A stretch of DNA of 64,000 nt from Thioclava indica (GCF_000714545.1 NZ_AUNB01000001.1:186001-250000), one strand, 5' to 3'; numbered from the stretch's first letter, positions 8,968-18,406 are shown. The notes: generated from the letters alone by a model not told the origin. Numbers and translations: made by a program.

Positions 8968-10212
8968 TCAATGCGCCACCCCTGCGGCCACGGATTCGTC
9001 GATGAAGCGGCCCTCTTTGAAGCGGTTGAGGTTGAATTCTGCCGCCAGCGGAGAGTAGCCGCACGCGATCAGTTCGGCCATCGCAAAGCCCGATCCGGGG
9101 ATGGATTTGAACCCGCCGGTTCCCCAGCCACAATTGACGAAGATGCCTTCGACCGGAGTTTTGGACAGGATCGGAGAGCGATCGCCGGTCATATCCACGA
9201 TACCGCCCCATTGGCGCAGCATCTTGAGGCGCGAGATGATCGGGAAGGTCTCGACCAAGGCGCGGGTGGTTTCCTCGACATGGTGCCATGATCCGCGTTG
9301 GGTGTAATTGTTGAACCCGTCTGTGCCGCCGCCAATCACCAGCTCACCCTTGTCGGATTGCGACAGGTAGCCATGCACGAGATTGGCCATGACCACGACG
9401 TCAATCGCGGGTTTGATCGGTTCGGAGACCCAAGCCTGAAGCGCCACGGATTCGATGGGCAGGCGGAACCCCGCCATCTCGGCCAGCACCGAGGAATGCC
9501 CCGCAACGACAATGGCGAGCTGCTCACAGTCAATCTCGCCGCGCGTGGTGGTGACGCCAGCCACCTTGTCGCCTTGGCGGCGGATGCCCGTGACCTCGGT
9601 CTGCTGGATGATATCCATCCCCATGTTCGAGCAGGCGCGCGCGTAGCCCCAAGCCACCGCGTCATGGCGCGCGGTGCCGCCGCGTTCCTGGTAAAGCGCG
9701 CCCAGAACCGGATAGCGCGGCCCGTCGATATTGAGGATTGGCACCAGTTCCTTGACGCGCTCGGGCGTGATCCATTGCGTCGAGACCCCTTGCAGCCCGT
9801 TGGCATGCACCGTGCGCTGATAGCCGCGCCGCTCGTGTTCGGATTGCGCCAGCATCAGCAGGCCGCGCGGCGAGAACATCACGTTGTAATTCAGATCCCG
9901 GCTTAGGCCTTCGTAAAGTTGCAGCGCCTTGTCGAAAATCGCCGCCGAGGCGTCTTGCAGGTAATTCGAGCGGATGATCGTGGTGTTGCGCCCGGTATTG
10001 CCCCCGCCCAGCCAGCCCTTCTCGATCACCGCGACATCGGTGATCCCGTGCACCTTGCCAAGGTAATAGGCCGTCGCCAGCCCATGCCCGCCGGCGCCGA
10101 CAACGATCACCTTGTAGCGTTTCTTGGGTTCGGGGCTGCGCCATGCGCGCTCCCATCCCGCGTGATAGCGCATCGCTTCGCGCGCGACGGCAAACATCGA
10201 ATAGCGTTTCAT
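8968..10212 (-). CDS. soxB: Sarcosine oxidase beta subunit
   Basis: A 414-residue flavoprotein of the DAO family. The FAD-binding GAGGHG motif is at residues 39-44 and is followed by the acidic end of the second strand (AVIEKGWLGGGNTGRN). A conserved His in TARHDAV (about residue 183) matches the covalent FMN attachment region of SoxB. The product carries the sarcosine-oxidising site of the heterotetramer. ATG 10212 (MKRYSMFAVAREA) is the family start. The open frame runs further upstream, but that part lacks homology features. It is first gene of soxBDAG, with a 197-bp gap to the divergent ccmI gene. Confidence 0.94.
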   Translation of the reverse strand: MKRYSMFAVAREAMRYHAGWERAWRSPEPKKRYKVIVVGAGGHGLATAYYLGKVHGITDVAVIEKGWLGGGNTGRNTTIIRSNYLQDASAAIFDKALQLYEGLSRDLNYNVMFSPRGLLMLAQSEHERRGYQRTVHANGLQGVSTQWITPERVKELVPILNIDGPRYPVLGALYQERGGTARHDAVAWGYARACSNMGMDIIQQTEVTGIRRQGDKVAGVTTTRGEIDCEQLAIVVAGHSSVLAEMAGFRLPIESVALQAWVSEPIKPAIDVVVMANLVHGYLSQSDKGELVIGGGTDGFNNYTQRGSWHHVEETTRALVETFPIISRLKMLRQWGGIVDMTGDRSPILSKTPVEGIFVNCGWGTGGFKSIPGSGFAMAELIACGYSPLAAEFNLNRFKEGRFIDESVAAGVAH

Positions 10213-10409
10213 GGGCGGCCCTCGGCAACAGATCTTGCGACTCTCATCTGCCTTTGTGATGGACTGCGCGCCCCTTTGACAGCCCCCCCGATGCGGCATT
10301 GCGCAGAAAAAAGCGACATCAGGCTGCGACATCGCGCTCCATCCCGGCGCTGGGGGCTTTCGGGCAGCGTGTTTCTCGCCTAGATGGGAGCGCAAGGAGA
10401 GGAAACGCC

Positions 10410-11951
10410 ATGCTGTTCTGGATTATCGCTGCCGCGCTTGTCGCGATCATTATGCTGCTATTTGCACTTGCCGTGATGCGCGGGGGGGCAAGCGATCAGG
10501 CCCCGGCTGCCTCTTATGATGTGCAGGTGTACCGCGATCAGCTGCGCGATATCGAGCGTGATGTCGAACGCGGCGTGACCTCTGCCGAGGAGGCCGAGCG
10601 CGCCAAGTTGGAAATCTCGCGCCGGATGCTGGAAGCCGACCGCAAGGCGCAGGCTGGATCAGACACCTCGCGCGCGCCCCAAGGGGCAATGATTGCGCTG
10701 ATCGTGGGGGGCGTTGCGCTGGTGGGCGGGACGTTCTGGCTATATGGCCGCATGGGCGCCGAGGGCTATAGTGACCAGCCGATTGCCGAGCGCTATGCCT
10801 TTGCAGACAAACGCTATGACAGCCGTCCGACGCAGGAAGCCGCCGAGAAAATGGCCGCTGCGCGCCAGCTTGATCAACCCAAACCCGATCCGAAATTCGT
10901 CGAGTTGATGGCGAAGCTGCGTGAGGCTGTTGCAAAAAACCCGAATGATCCCAAAGGCTTGGAGTTACTAGCGCGCAATGAGGCGGCGATGGGCAATTTC
11001 GACGCCGCTTGGCAGGCGCAGCAGCGTCTGGTGGCGTTGAAGGGTGATGCGGCCAGCGCCAATGATTACGCGCAATTGGGCGAGATGATGGTCGTGGCGG
11101 CAGGCGGGTTGATCACCCCCGAGGCCGAGAAAGTCTTTGCCGCAGCATTGCAGAAAGACCCCGAGAACGGGCTGTCGCTTTATTATATCGGTCTGATGAT
11201 GGCGCAAAATGCGCGTGAAGATCGCGCGTTTCGCATTTGGGACGGCTTGCTGCGCAACTCGCCCGACGATGCGCCTTGGGTGCCCACGATCCGCCAGAAC
11301 ATCAGCGAATTGGCGTGGCTTGCAGGCGAAAACGACTACACGCCGCCGATGCCGAAGGACGTTGGACCAAGTCAGGCCGACATCGCGGCGGCGGCCGATA
11401 TGACCCCGGCAGAGCGTCAGGATATGATCCGCGGCATGGTCGGCCAGCTTAATGATCGGCTCGCCCAAGAAGGTGGCAGTGCGGATGACTGGGCGCGGCT
11501 GATTTCCTCGTTGCGGATGCTGGGTGAGGTCGAGCGAGCCGATGCGATTTACGGCGAAGCGAAGGGCAAGTTTGCCACGCGTCCCGAAGATATGGCCAAG
11601 ATCGACGCCGCCCATCAGGCCCCGGCGGGCAAGGCGCTTGCAGATGCGCCCGCCCCTGCGGCCCCGATGATGCCCGGCCCCGACGCCGAGCAGATGAAAG
11701 ACGCCGCCCAAATGAGCCCCGAGGATCGCCAGCAGATGATTCAAGGCATGGTTGACGGGCTGTTTGACCGCCTCACGACCGAGGGTGGCACGGCGGCGGA
11801 ATGGTCGCGGGTGATTTCCTCGCTAGCGACTTTGGGCGAAAAGGACCGCGCGGTTGAGGCATGGGGTGAGGCACAGCAAGCGCTGGCCGATGCCCCCGCA
11901 GGTCTGGCGCAGGTTCAGGCGGCGGCGCAGGCGGCCGGGTTGTCACAGTGA
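10410..11951 (+). CDS. ccmI: Cytochrome c biogenesis protein CcmI (CycH)
   Basis: A 513-residue inner-membrane protein of c-type cytochrome maturation system I, where it presents apocytochrome to the haem ligase. It has an N-terminal membrane helix (about 2-22), a cytoplasmic loop with [16 protein letters not shown], a second helix (about 88-108) and a TPR-containing periplasmic domain. The C-terminal part contains two copies of a segment of about 60 residues that begins [14 protein letters not shown] and [15 protein letters not shown] Shine-Dalgarno sequence, AAGGAGAGG, precedes ATG 10410. The stop overlaps the ruvX start by 4 bases. The protein would be needed for the SoxX, SoxA and SoxD cytochromes encoded in this window. 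Confidence 0.9.
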   Translation: MLFWIIAAALVAIIMLLFALAVMRGGASDQAPAASYDVQVYRDQLRDIERDVERGVTSAEEAERAKLEISRRMLEADRKAQAGSDTSRAPQGAMIALIVGGVALVGGTFWLYGRMGAEGYSDQPIAERYAFADKRYDSRPTQEAAEKMAAARQLDQPKPDPKFVELMAKLREAVAKNPNDPKGLELLARNEAAMGNFDAAWQAQQRLVALKGDAASANDYAQLGEMMVVAAGGLITPEAEKVFAAALQKDPENGLSLYYIGLMMAQNAREDRAFRIWDGLLRNSPDDAPWVPTIRQNISELAWLAGENDYTPPMPKDVGPSQADIAAAADMTPAERQDMIRGMVGQLNDRLAQEGGSADDWARLISSLRMLGEVERADAIYGEAKGKFATRPEDMAKIDAAHQAPAGKALADAPAPAAPMMPGPDAEQMKDAAQMSPEDRQQMIQGMVDGLFDRLTTEGGTAAEWSRVISSLATLGEKDRAVEAWGEAQQALADAPAGLAQVQAAAQAAGLSQ

Positions 11952-12418
11952 TCTGCCCCGACATGATCGACTTCGCCGCGCAACTGCCGCGTGCAGGCGC
12001 GGTGGCGGGTCTCGATCTGGGCACGAAAACGATTGGCGTGGCGGTGTCGGACGGGCTGCGATCCGTCGCGACGCCCCTGCTGACGGTCAAACGCAAGAAA
12101 TTCGGTCTGGATGCGCAGGCGCTGCTGGCCATCGTGGCCGAACGCGAGCTGCGTGGGCTGATCTTGGGCTTGCCGATGAATATGGACGGTTCGGAAGGGC
12201 CGCGCTGTCAATCGACGCGGGCGTTTGCGCGCAACCTTGAAAAGCTGACCGATCTGCCCATTTCGTTCTGGGATGAGCGGTTGTCGACCGTAGCCGCCGA
12301 ACGTGCAATGCTGGAGGCCGATCTGTCACGCGCCAAACGTGCCGAGGCGATTGACCATGTGGCGGCGGCGTTCATCTTGCAAGGGGCGCTGGATCGGCTG
12401 CAGTATTTGGGGGCGTAA
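11948..12418 (+). CDS. ruvX: Holliday junction resolvase-like protein RuvX (YqgF)
   Basis: A 156-residue RNase H-fold protein of the YqgF/RuvX family, implicated in pre-16S rRNA 5'-end processing and in Holliday junction resolution. The key motifs are the first strand [16 protein letters not shown] with its catalytic Asp, [13 protein letters not shown], and [11 protein letters not shown]. The start is GTG 11948, overlapping the ccmI stop as GTGA. ATG 11963 is an alternative. It abuts the next gene, whose ATG overlaps this TAA stop. Confidence 0.9.
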   Translation: MICPDMIDFAAQLPRAGAVAGLDLGTKTIGVAVSDGLRSVATPLLTVKRKKFGLDAQALLAIVAERELRGLILGLPMNMDGSEGPRCQSTRAFARNLEKLTDLPISFWDERLSTVAAERAMLEADLSRAKRAEAIDHVAAAFILQGALDRLQYLGA

Positions 12419-12648
12419 TGAGCGACGAGGTCTGGAAACGCGACGAGGTCGAAAGCCCCTGCGTCAAGCTGTGCCAGATCCACCCGCAAGAGCGGCTGTG
12501 CATCGGCTGCCTACGCACTATGGAAGAAATCGGTGCATGGTCGCGCCTCAGCCCCGAACAGCGCCGCGAAATCATGAATGAATTGCCCGCCCGCGCACCG
12601 CGTTTGCAACAGCGTCGTGGCGGGCGCGCGGCACGGCGCGAGAGCTGA
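12418..12648 (+). CDS. DUF1289 family cysteine-rich small protein
   Basis: A 76-residue protein with the DUF1289 pattern: SPCVKLC, then C-x2-C in LCIGCLRTMEEI, and a conserved Trp (GAW) and RR segment. The four cysteines probably bind a metal. Its function is not established. It overlaps the ruvX stop (TAATG), so it is read from the same message. The C-terminus is Arg-rich (about 15 residues) and may bind nucleic acid. That role is an inference. Confidence 0.85.
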   Translation: MSDEVWKRDEVESPCVKLCQIHPQERLCIGCLRTMEEIGAWSRLSPEQRREIMNELPARAPRLQQRRGGRAARRES

Positions 12649-12670
12649 TCGGTTTCACCAAGTTGCCGCG

Positions 12671-12699
12671 TTGAGCCCGCCGCCTGCCCGCCCTATAAT
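12671..12699 (+). promoter_or_regulatory. Near-consensus housekeeping promoter of the UDP-glucuronate epimerase gene
   Basis: TTGAGC at 12671-12676, a 17-bp spacer, and a perfect TATAAT at 12694-12699 lie 33 bp before the ATG at 12732. This is the clearest sigma-70 type promoter in the window. It suggests strong constitutive expression separate from the ccmI-ruvX-DUF1289 message. Confidence 0.75.
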
Positions 12700-12731
12700 G
12701 GCGCGCGCTCTTTTTGAAATGGAATACCCTC

Positions 12732-13751
12732 ATGGCTGCCAAACGCGTTCTTGTCACCGGTTCTGCCGGGTTCATCGGCTATCATCTGTCCAAGCTTCTG
12801 CTGGCGCAGGGCGTGCGCGTGCATGGCTATGACGGGATGACCGATTACTACGAGGTTACGCTGAAACAGCGCCGTCAGGCGATGCTGATGCAAGACCCGA
12901 ATTTCTCGACGACCGAGGGGATGCTGGAAGATCGCGAATTGCTGGATCGGGTCTGCGATGACTTCGCCCCCGACGTGATCGTGCATCTGGCCGCGCAAGC
13001 GGGCGTGCGCTACAGCCTTGAAAATCCGCGCGCTTATGTCGAGACCAATGTCGTGGGCACGTTCAACGTGATGGAGGTCGCGCGCCGTCTTGAGGTCGGG
13101 CATTTGCTGATGGCCTCGACCAGTTCGGTCTACGGGGCCAACACCGAGATGCCCTATCGTGAGACCGACAAAACCGACATGCCGCTTACGATTTATGCCG
13201 CGACGAAAAAAGCGACCGAGGCCATGGGCCATTCCTATGCGCATCTGTGGAACATTCCGACCACGATGTTTCGCTTTTTCACCGTTTATGGCCCCTGGGG
13301 GCGCCCCGATATGGCACCCGCCAAGTTCACCGATGCGATCCTCGCTGGTCGCCCGATCGACATTTATAACCACGGCGAAATGTATCGCGATTTCACCTAT
13401 GTTGAGGATCTCGTGCGCGGGATTGCCTTGCTGATGGATGCAGTTCCGGTGCGCCCCGACAGCCCCGAGGATATCGCCGAGGGCGACAGCCTGTCCCCCG
13501 CCGCCCCTTACCGTGTGGTCAATATCGGCAATTCCGACAAGGTGAAGCTGCTTGATTTCGTCGATGCGATTGAGACCGCTATCGGCACGCCAGCGATCCG
13601 CAATTACATGGACATGCAAAAGGGCGACGTGCCCGCGACCTGGGCCGATGCCAGCCTGTTGCGCAGCCTGACCGGGTATTGCCCGCAGACCGGTTTCCGC
13701 GAGGGGGTTGAGCGCTACGTGGCGTGGTATCGCGACTATTACAACCGCTAG
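12732..13751 (+). CDS. NAD-dependent UDP-glucuronate 4-epimerase family protein
   Basis: A 339-residue extended short-chain dehydrogenase. It has NAD-binding GSAGFIG (about residues 9-15), the substrate-site STSSVYG, the catalytic YAATK (Y-x3-K), and the TMFRFFTVYGPWGRPDMA segment shared by bacterial UDP-glucuronate 4-epimerases (LspL/WbpP group). It would make UDP-galacturonate for cell-surface polysaccharide in the cytosol. The start is the ATG after GGAATACCCTC, and a TATAAT promoter lies just upstream. No other sugar gene is next to it. UDP-glucose epimerase activity cannot be excluded, but the sequence pattern fits the uronate enzymes better. Confidence 0.85.
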   Translation: MAAKRVLVTGSAGFIGYHLSKLLLAQGVRVHGYDGMTDYYEVTLKQRRQAMLMQDPNFSTTEGMLEDRELLDRVCDDFAPDVIVHLAAQAGVRYSLENPRAYVETNVVGTFNVMEVARRLEVGHLLMASTSSVYGANTEMPYRETDKTDMPLTIYAATKKATEAMGHSYAHLWNIPTTMFRFFTVYGPWGRPDMAPAKFTDAILAGRPIDIYNHGEMYRDFTYVEDLVRGIALLMDAVPVRPDSPEDIAEGDSLSPAAPYRVVNIGNSDKVKLLDFVDAIETAIGTPAIRNYMDMQKGDVPATWADASLLRSLTGYCPQTGFREGVERYVAWYRDYYNR

Positions 13752-13764
13752 GCCACGCCTACGC

Positions 13765-14205
13765 CTAAAGCGTGCCCGTCAACACATAGCGCAGCGCGCG
13801 CGCAACCTGATCGGGCGTGCGCGCAACGGCATTGGCGGCCGCGTCCACCTCTTTGAGCGCATGGTCGTGATCATCGGGTTGCAGCACGATAATCGGCTTG
13901 CCCAGCGCCGCCGCATAGCCCGCATCAAAGGCCGCGTTCCACTGTTTGTATTTCTCGCCAAAACACACAACCAGCACGTCACAGCCCTCAATTCCGCGCC
14001 GCGTGCGGATCGCATTTAGCGCAGCGCCCTTGCGGTCATGCCAGAACTTATCCGGCTCGGCCCCGAAAATCTCGACCCCGCAATCATCCGAGGCCGCGTG
14101 ATCGGTGACCGGGCCGGACCAGTCAATTTTCAGCCCCTTGCACGCTGATTTGACGCTTTCGCGCCAATCCGTGTGAATCTCGCCCGAGAGATAGACTTTC
14201 AGCAT
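13765..14205 (-). CDS. ytoQ: YtoQ family protein
   Basis: A 146-residue protein starting MLKVYLSGEIHTDWR, the hallmark of the YtoQ family. It also carries GCDVLVVCFGEKYKQWNAAFDAGYAAALGKP, which resembles the nucleoside 2-deoxyribosyltransferase-like fold. The biochemical role is not established. ATG 14205 follows AAGGAAG at proper spacing, and an upstream ATG (14220) would lose this site. It is convergent with the epimerase gene, with 13 bases between stops. Confidence 0.85.
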   Translation of the reverse strand: MLKVYLSGEIHTDWRESVKSACKGLKIDWSGPVTDHAASDDCGVEIFGAEPDKFWHDRKGAALNAIRTRRGIEGCDVLVVCFGEKYKQWNAAFDAGYAAALGKPIIVLQPDDHDHALKEVDAAANAVARTPDQVARALRYVLTGTL

Positions 14206-14268
14206 TGTGCTTCCTTTCATTACCCTCGGGCAAAATGGGGCGGGTAACCGCGCAGTGCAAGCCCGCGC

Positions 14269-15645
14269 CTAGCCAAACACCCGACCCAGCGCGCCATCCA
14301 CAGCCGTTGTGATCGCGTCGATGTCATCGGGCGTCGAGATCAGCGCGGGGCTGAAACATAGCGTGTTGTTAAAGCCGGGAAGCGAGCGGTTGGTCATACC
14401 GATGATCACGCCCTGCGCCATGCAATCTGCGACCACAGCCGCGACGCGTTTTTCATCGGCAGGCTCTTTGCTCGCGCGATCATTGACCAGTTCCGCGCCA
14501 CAAAACAGCCCCTTGCCGCGCACATCGCCGATCACCGCGTGACGCTCCATCAGCGTGTGCAGATTGTCCATCAGCCGCGCGCCCATCCGGTTGGTATTCT
14601 CCAGCAGGTTCTCGTCCTCGATGATGCGCAGGTTTTCCAGCGCCGCCACCGGCCCCGAGGTACAGCCACCAAAGGTCGAGATATCGCGGAAATAGCCCAG
14701 CGGGTCGCTGTCATCCTTGAACATCTCAAACACCGCCTCAGTCGTGACGGTGCAAGAAATCGCGGCATAGCCCGAGGCCACGCCCTTGGCCATCGTCACG
14801 AAATCGGGCTTCACCCCGTAATTCTGATAGCCAAACCACTCGCCAGTGCGCCCGACACCGCAGACCACCTCGTCAATATGCAGCAGGATATCGTATTTGG
14901 CGCAGATTTCTTGCACCCGCTGCCAATAGCCTTCGGGGGGCGTGATGACGCCGCCGCCTGCCGTCACGGGTTCCAGACACAGCAGACCGATCTCGTCGGG
15001 GCCTTCGCGCAAGATCACCTCTTCGATCGCATCCGCCGCGCGGCGTCCGTAATCCTCAACATCCCATTGCGCGCGATATTCCAGACAATGGGGCACCTCG
15101 ATAAATCCGGGGGTAAAGGGGCCGTATTGCTGTGCGCGCTGGGGCTGACCGCAGGCCGCAAGCGCGGTGATCGTGGTGCCGTGATAATCGCGCTCACGAT
15201 AGAGGATCTTGGTTTTGCGCCCGCCATGCTGCTTATGACCGATCTGGCGCACCATTTTGAAGACCTTCTCATTGGCCTCCGATCCCGAGTTGGCGTAATA
15301 GACCCGGCTCATCCCCGGCATTTTTTCGACCAAACGTTCTGCAAACAGCGCGCCGGGAATAGAGCCAGCAGAGCCTGCGAAATAGTTCAGCTTCACCAGT
15401 TGATCACGCACCGCATCGGCAATGCTTTCGCGCCCGTAGCCCACATTAACCGTCCAGACACCGCCCGAGACGCCGTCGAGAAATTCCTTACCCAACGCAT
15501 CCCACAGCCGCATGCCCTTGCCCTCGACCATCACACGCGGGTCGATGCTCTCGAACGGTTTGTGCTGCGTAAGGTGATGCCAGACGCGCGCCTTATCGGC
15601 TGCGATCACATGGCTCAGATCGTTTGAGGTCAGGTTCTTGTTCAT
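14269..15645 (-). CDS. tpa: Taurine--pyruvate aminotransferase (class III aminotransferase)
   Basis: A 458-residue PLP enzyme of aminotransferase class III. It has the cofactor phosphate site NSGSEAN, the LLHIDEVVCGVGRTG aspartate motif and the PLP lysine in TMAKGVASGY (Lys287). Overall sequence and the neighbouring tauR and xsc-derived sequence identify it as Tpa, which converts taurine and pyruvate to sulfoacetaldehyde and alanine in the cytosol. The gene looks intact and of normal length. It is last in a same-strand tauR - xsc(pseudo) - tpa array, 160 bp after the xsc remnant. With xsc broken, its product sulfoacetaldehyde has no visible outlet in this window. Confidence 0.88.
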   Translation of the reverse strand: MNKNLTSNDLSHVIAADKARVWHHLTQHKPFESIDPRVMVEGKGMRLWDALGKEFLDGVSGGVWTVNVGYGRESIADAVRDQLVKLNYFAGSAGSIPGALFAERLVEKMPGMSRVYYANSGSEANEKVFKMVRQIGHKQHGGRKTKILYRERDYHGTTITALAACGQPQRAQQYGPFTPGFIEVPHCLEYRAQWDVEDYGRRAADAIEEVILREGPDEIGLLCLEPVTAGGGVITPPEGYWQRVQEICAKYDILLHIDEVVCGVGRTGEWFGYQNYGVKPDFVTMAKGVASGYAAISCTVTTEAVFEMFKDDSDPLGYFRDISTFGGCTSGPVAALENLRIIEDENLLENTNRMGARLMDNLHTLMERHAVIGDVRGKGLFCGAELVNDRASKEPADEKRVAAVVADCMAQGVIIGMTNRSLPGFNNTLCFSPALISTPDDIDAITTAVDGALGRVFG

Positions 15646-15805
15646 GGGAATCGCTCCACAAAGGGGGCCGCGGGACGCGGCGGATCAAGCTTTGATCTTT
15701 CCGCGCCGCTGCGAAACTGCGTAGTGCCAATTGCGCGCGCCCGATAAGGCCAGTTTCGCAAATTGCACCGGCGCGGCACGGATCGCCGCGCCAAGGCAGC
15801 GCCCC

Positions 15806-16795
15806 TTAGACGTCGGTTTGCGGGCACATATCAGCCGCGCTGATCCCCGCCACTGCAACGGGCTTTTTCATCGCGTCGCGGCGGAACGGCTCGCCTAATT
15901 CCTGGTTGATAAGCACCTCGATAAAGGTCGTCTGACCCTGCGCCTGCGCCTTGATCGCGCCATCCAAGGCAGATGTCAGATCGTCCATCGTTTGCACCTG
16001 CACCCCCTTGAGGCCGCAGGCATTGGCGATTGCGGCATAGCTGACGCCCTCGTTCAACTCTGTGCCCACGAAATTGTCGTCAAACCACAGCGTCGTGTTG
16101 CGCTTTTCCGCGCCCCATTGGTAGTTGCGCAAAATCACCATCGTGATTGCAGGCCATTCCTTACGCCCGATCGCCGTCATCTCGTTCATCGAAATGCCGA
16201 ACGCACCATCGCCCGCATCACCGACAATGCCCACCGCCACCGGCTTGGTCAGCCCGATCCGGTCGGGGTTGAGATCGACCTGAATGATCGCGGCGTCCTT
16301 GGGCCAGTCATCAATGCCATAGCCCGGCAGGGTCGAGAACGGGTTCAGCCGAGCGCCCAGCGCCAGCACGACATCGGCCTTGGCGATCAGCTCCATCCCG
16401 GCCTTAGACCCGTTATAGCCCAGCGGCCCGGCAAAAAGCGGGTGCAAGCCGGGGAACGCGTCATCGTGCTGATAGCCACAGCAGACCGGAGCCGCTTGCG
16501 GCGTGACCAACAGCAGCGGCGCGTGGTTCCATTAAGCGGTTTTCACGGGCGTGACGAAATTGGTGATGCCGGGTCCGTTTTGCGCCACCATCATCGACAT
16601 CTTGCCACTGGCACGGGTGAACCCGTCAGCCATCATCCCCGCATTGCATTCATGCGCGCAGTCCCAAAATGGGATGCCTGCCGCAGGGAACAGATCGGAA
16701 ATCGGCATCATGGCCGAGCCGATAATGCCAAAAGCATGTTCAACCCCATGCCGTTGCAAGGTTTTGACAAAGGCCTCTTCGGTTGTCATCTTCAT
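15806..16795 (-). pseudogene. xsc: Sulfoacetaldehyde acetyltransferase (xsc) pseudogene
   Basis: A single reading frame holds three blocks of Xsc: the N-terminal block (MKMTTEEAFVKTLQ to VKTA, 87 residues), a TAA stop at 16532-16534 where the family has Tyr before WNH, then LLLVTPQAA joined directly to PVCCGYQH, and later VGIVGDA joined directly to GDGAFGISMNEM. Both joins skip family sequence without a frameshift. About 330 codons remain where Xsc is normally near 590, so roughly 260 residues are missing. The ThDP-binding AHE and GDG segments survive, but the deleted parts include much of the central and C-terminal domains, so no working enzyme is expected. The start has a GAGGAG site. Confidence 0.85.
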
Positions 16796-16898
16796 GGCTT
16801 AGGCTCCTCGGGGTCTTGTTTGAGAGGGCGCTACACGCCCCCGCTTTGCAAGATTTATGACGTGGCGCATCCGCGCTGATTTGGGCCAGACCTGACGC

Positions 16899-18371
16899 CT
16901 ACCTAAGTCCAGTTGCGGCGATTTCTTGGGCGATCAACGCGATGCCCTCGGGGATGCGCGCGTTGCGGATCGAGGAATAGGCCAGGCGATAAAACGGGCA
17001 ATCGCCCTGCGCGTCATCAAAGAACGCAGCCCCCGGTTCAATCAACACACCGCGCGCGGCCAGCCGATCCGCCAGATCGCGGGTATCGATGCCCTCGGGC
17101 GCGCGCATCCAGAAACTCGATCCACCAAACGCGCCCTGCCCCGCGACCTGCAAGCCCTGCGCGGTGATCGCCTCATCCATCGCCATGCGGCGACGGCGAT
17201 ACGCCTGATGCAGCCGGTTAACCAACGCATCGTAGTGCCCCAGTGCCAGAAAATAGGCCGCCGTGCGCTGCACATGGCCGGGCGGGTGGCGCAGCACAGT
17301 GGCACGCAGCGCGCGGGCCTCGGCGATGAAGGGCTCGGAGCCCACCAAGAACCCCAACCGCAACCCCGGAAACAGCGATTTGGAGAACGAGCCGACATGG
17401 ATCACCCGCCCCTCGCGATCGAGCGATTTCAGCGACGGTGAGGCGGCCTTGAGAAAGGACATCTCGAACTCATAATCATCCTCAACCACGACGAAATCAC
17501 GCTCTGATGCCAGCGCCAACAGCCGCTCACGCCGCGCGCGCGGCATCGTCGCATTCGTCGGGCATTGATGGCTGGCGGTGGTGAAAACGACATCGACATC
17601 GTCGGGTAGCGCCTCGGGGGGAAGGCCGTCTTCATCCACATCGATCTGCACGCTACGACAGCGGGTCTGGGTCAGCACGCTGCGCAGCCCCGGATAGCAG
17701 GGGTTTTCCAGCGCCGCGGTGCGCCGCGCGTTCAGCAACACTTGCGCCGATAACCACAGCGCATTTTGCGCCCCCAGTGTCAGCAATATCTGGCGCGGAT
17801 GGGCTGTGATCCCGCGCCGGGGCAGAATGTTGCGCGCGATATATTCGATCAGCATCGGGTCGTCATGCTCGTAATAATCGCCCGCCATCACATCGAAGTC
17901 GCGCTTGCCCAGCGCACGCAACGCGCAATTCCGCCAGTTCTGATGATCGAACAATTCGGGGTCGGTTTGGCCATACACGAACGGGTAGTCATAGCTGCGC
18001 CAGTTCTGCGCCCTGGGATAGCTACGCTGGCCGCTAAAGCGCTCCCCCGTCACGCGCGCCCAATCCACGCTGTCGGTTTGCGCACCCGACGGGCGGACAA
18101 ACTCGGGCTGGCGCGGCGCAGTGTCTGAGACGAAATAGCCCGAGCGCCCGCGCGATGTCAGATAATCATCGGCCACCAGTTCGGTATAGGCCAGCGTCAC
18201 GGTGATCCGGCTGACGCCCAAATGCGCGGCGAGCTTGCGGCTGGAGGGCAGCTTGTCACCTGCGCGAAAGCGACCCTCAAGGATCCCCTCGGCGACCATC
18301 TGCTGAATACGCTGTTGCAACGTGCCGCTTTGATCGGGAGCAAGGAAAAAGGTCTCGGCAGGGACTGTCAT
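16899..18371 (-). CDS. tauR: MocR/GntR-type regulator TauR of taurine utilisation
   Basis: A 490-residue regulator. An N-terminal GntR winged helix (about 15-85, with KLPSSRKLAAHLGVSRITV) is fused to an aminotransferase-like domain with the PLP lysine region SFSKSLFPGLRLGF. This is the MocR architecture. Position beside tpa and xsc sequences identifies it as TauR, the activator of taurine dissimilation genes known from Rhodobacter capsulatus. ATG 18371 (MTVPAET) is chosen, and a 17-codon upstream extension is unlikely. Two CTGGAC direct repeats begin 3 bases before the start codon, so it may control its own message and, through it, tpa. Confidence 0.85.
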   Translation of the reverse strand: MTVPAETFFLAPDQSGTLQQRIQQMVAEGILEGRFRAGDKLPSSRKLAAHLGVSRITVTLAYTELVADDYLTSRGRSGYFVSDTAPRQPEFVRPSGAQTDSVDWARVTGERFSGQRSYPRAQNWRSYDYPFVYGQTDPELFDHQNWRNCALRALGKRDFDVMAGDYYEHDDPMLIEYIARNILPRRGITAHPRQILLTLGAQNALWLSAQVLLNARRTAALENPCYPGLRSVLTQTRCRSVQIDVDEDGLPPEALPDDVDVVFTTASHQCPTNATMPRARRERLLALASERDFVVVEDDYEFEMSFLKAASPSLKSLDREGRVIHVGSFSKSLFPGLRLGFLVGSEPFIAEARALRATVLRHPPGHVQRTAAYFLALGHYDALVNRLHQAYRRRRMAMDEAITAQGLQVAGQGAFGGSSFWMRAPEGIDTRDLADRLAARGVLIEPGAAFFDDAQGDCPFYRLAYSSIRNARIPEGIALIAQEIAATGLR

Positions 18372-18373
18372 TT

Positions 18374-18406
18374 CTGGACCTAAATTGTGCGGAAAACTGG
18401 ACTGAC
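18374..18406. promoter_or_regulatory. Predicted TauR binding repeats upstream of tauR
   Basis: CTGGACCTAA (18374-18383) and CTGGACTGAC (18397-18406) form a direct repeat with starts 23 bp apart. The first copy equals the CTGGACYTAA element I recall being described for R. capsulatus TauR. No copy is seen before the xsc remnant or before tpa, so control of those genes probably runs through the tauR message. Confidence 0.6.

Noticed and set aside
8870-8968. Short frame starting MTQSLFLLTKISRGG just after sarcosine oxidase beta
   Set aside because: The start overlaps the soxB stop as TGATG, but the peptide is only the translation of the REP-like repeat. Similar repeat-derived peptides arise at 4859-5110. 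No independent support.
5037-10212. Assigning the soxBDAG genes to sulfur oxidation because of their names
   Set aside because: The sequences are heterotetrameric sarcosine oxidase subunits. The sulfur-oxidation genes of the same names are the separate set at 49.8-58 kb.
15646-15805. A gene (for example pta) between the xsc remnant and tpa
   Set aside because: The 160-bp stretch is G+C-rich and holds no frame with a plausible start, ribosome site or motif.
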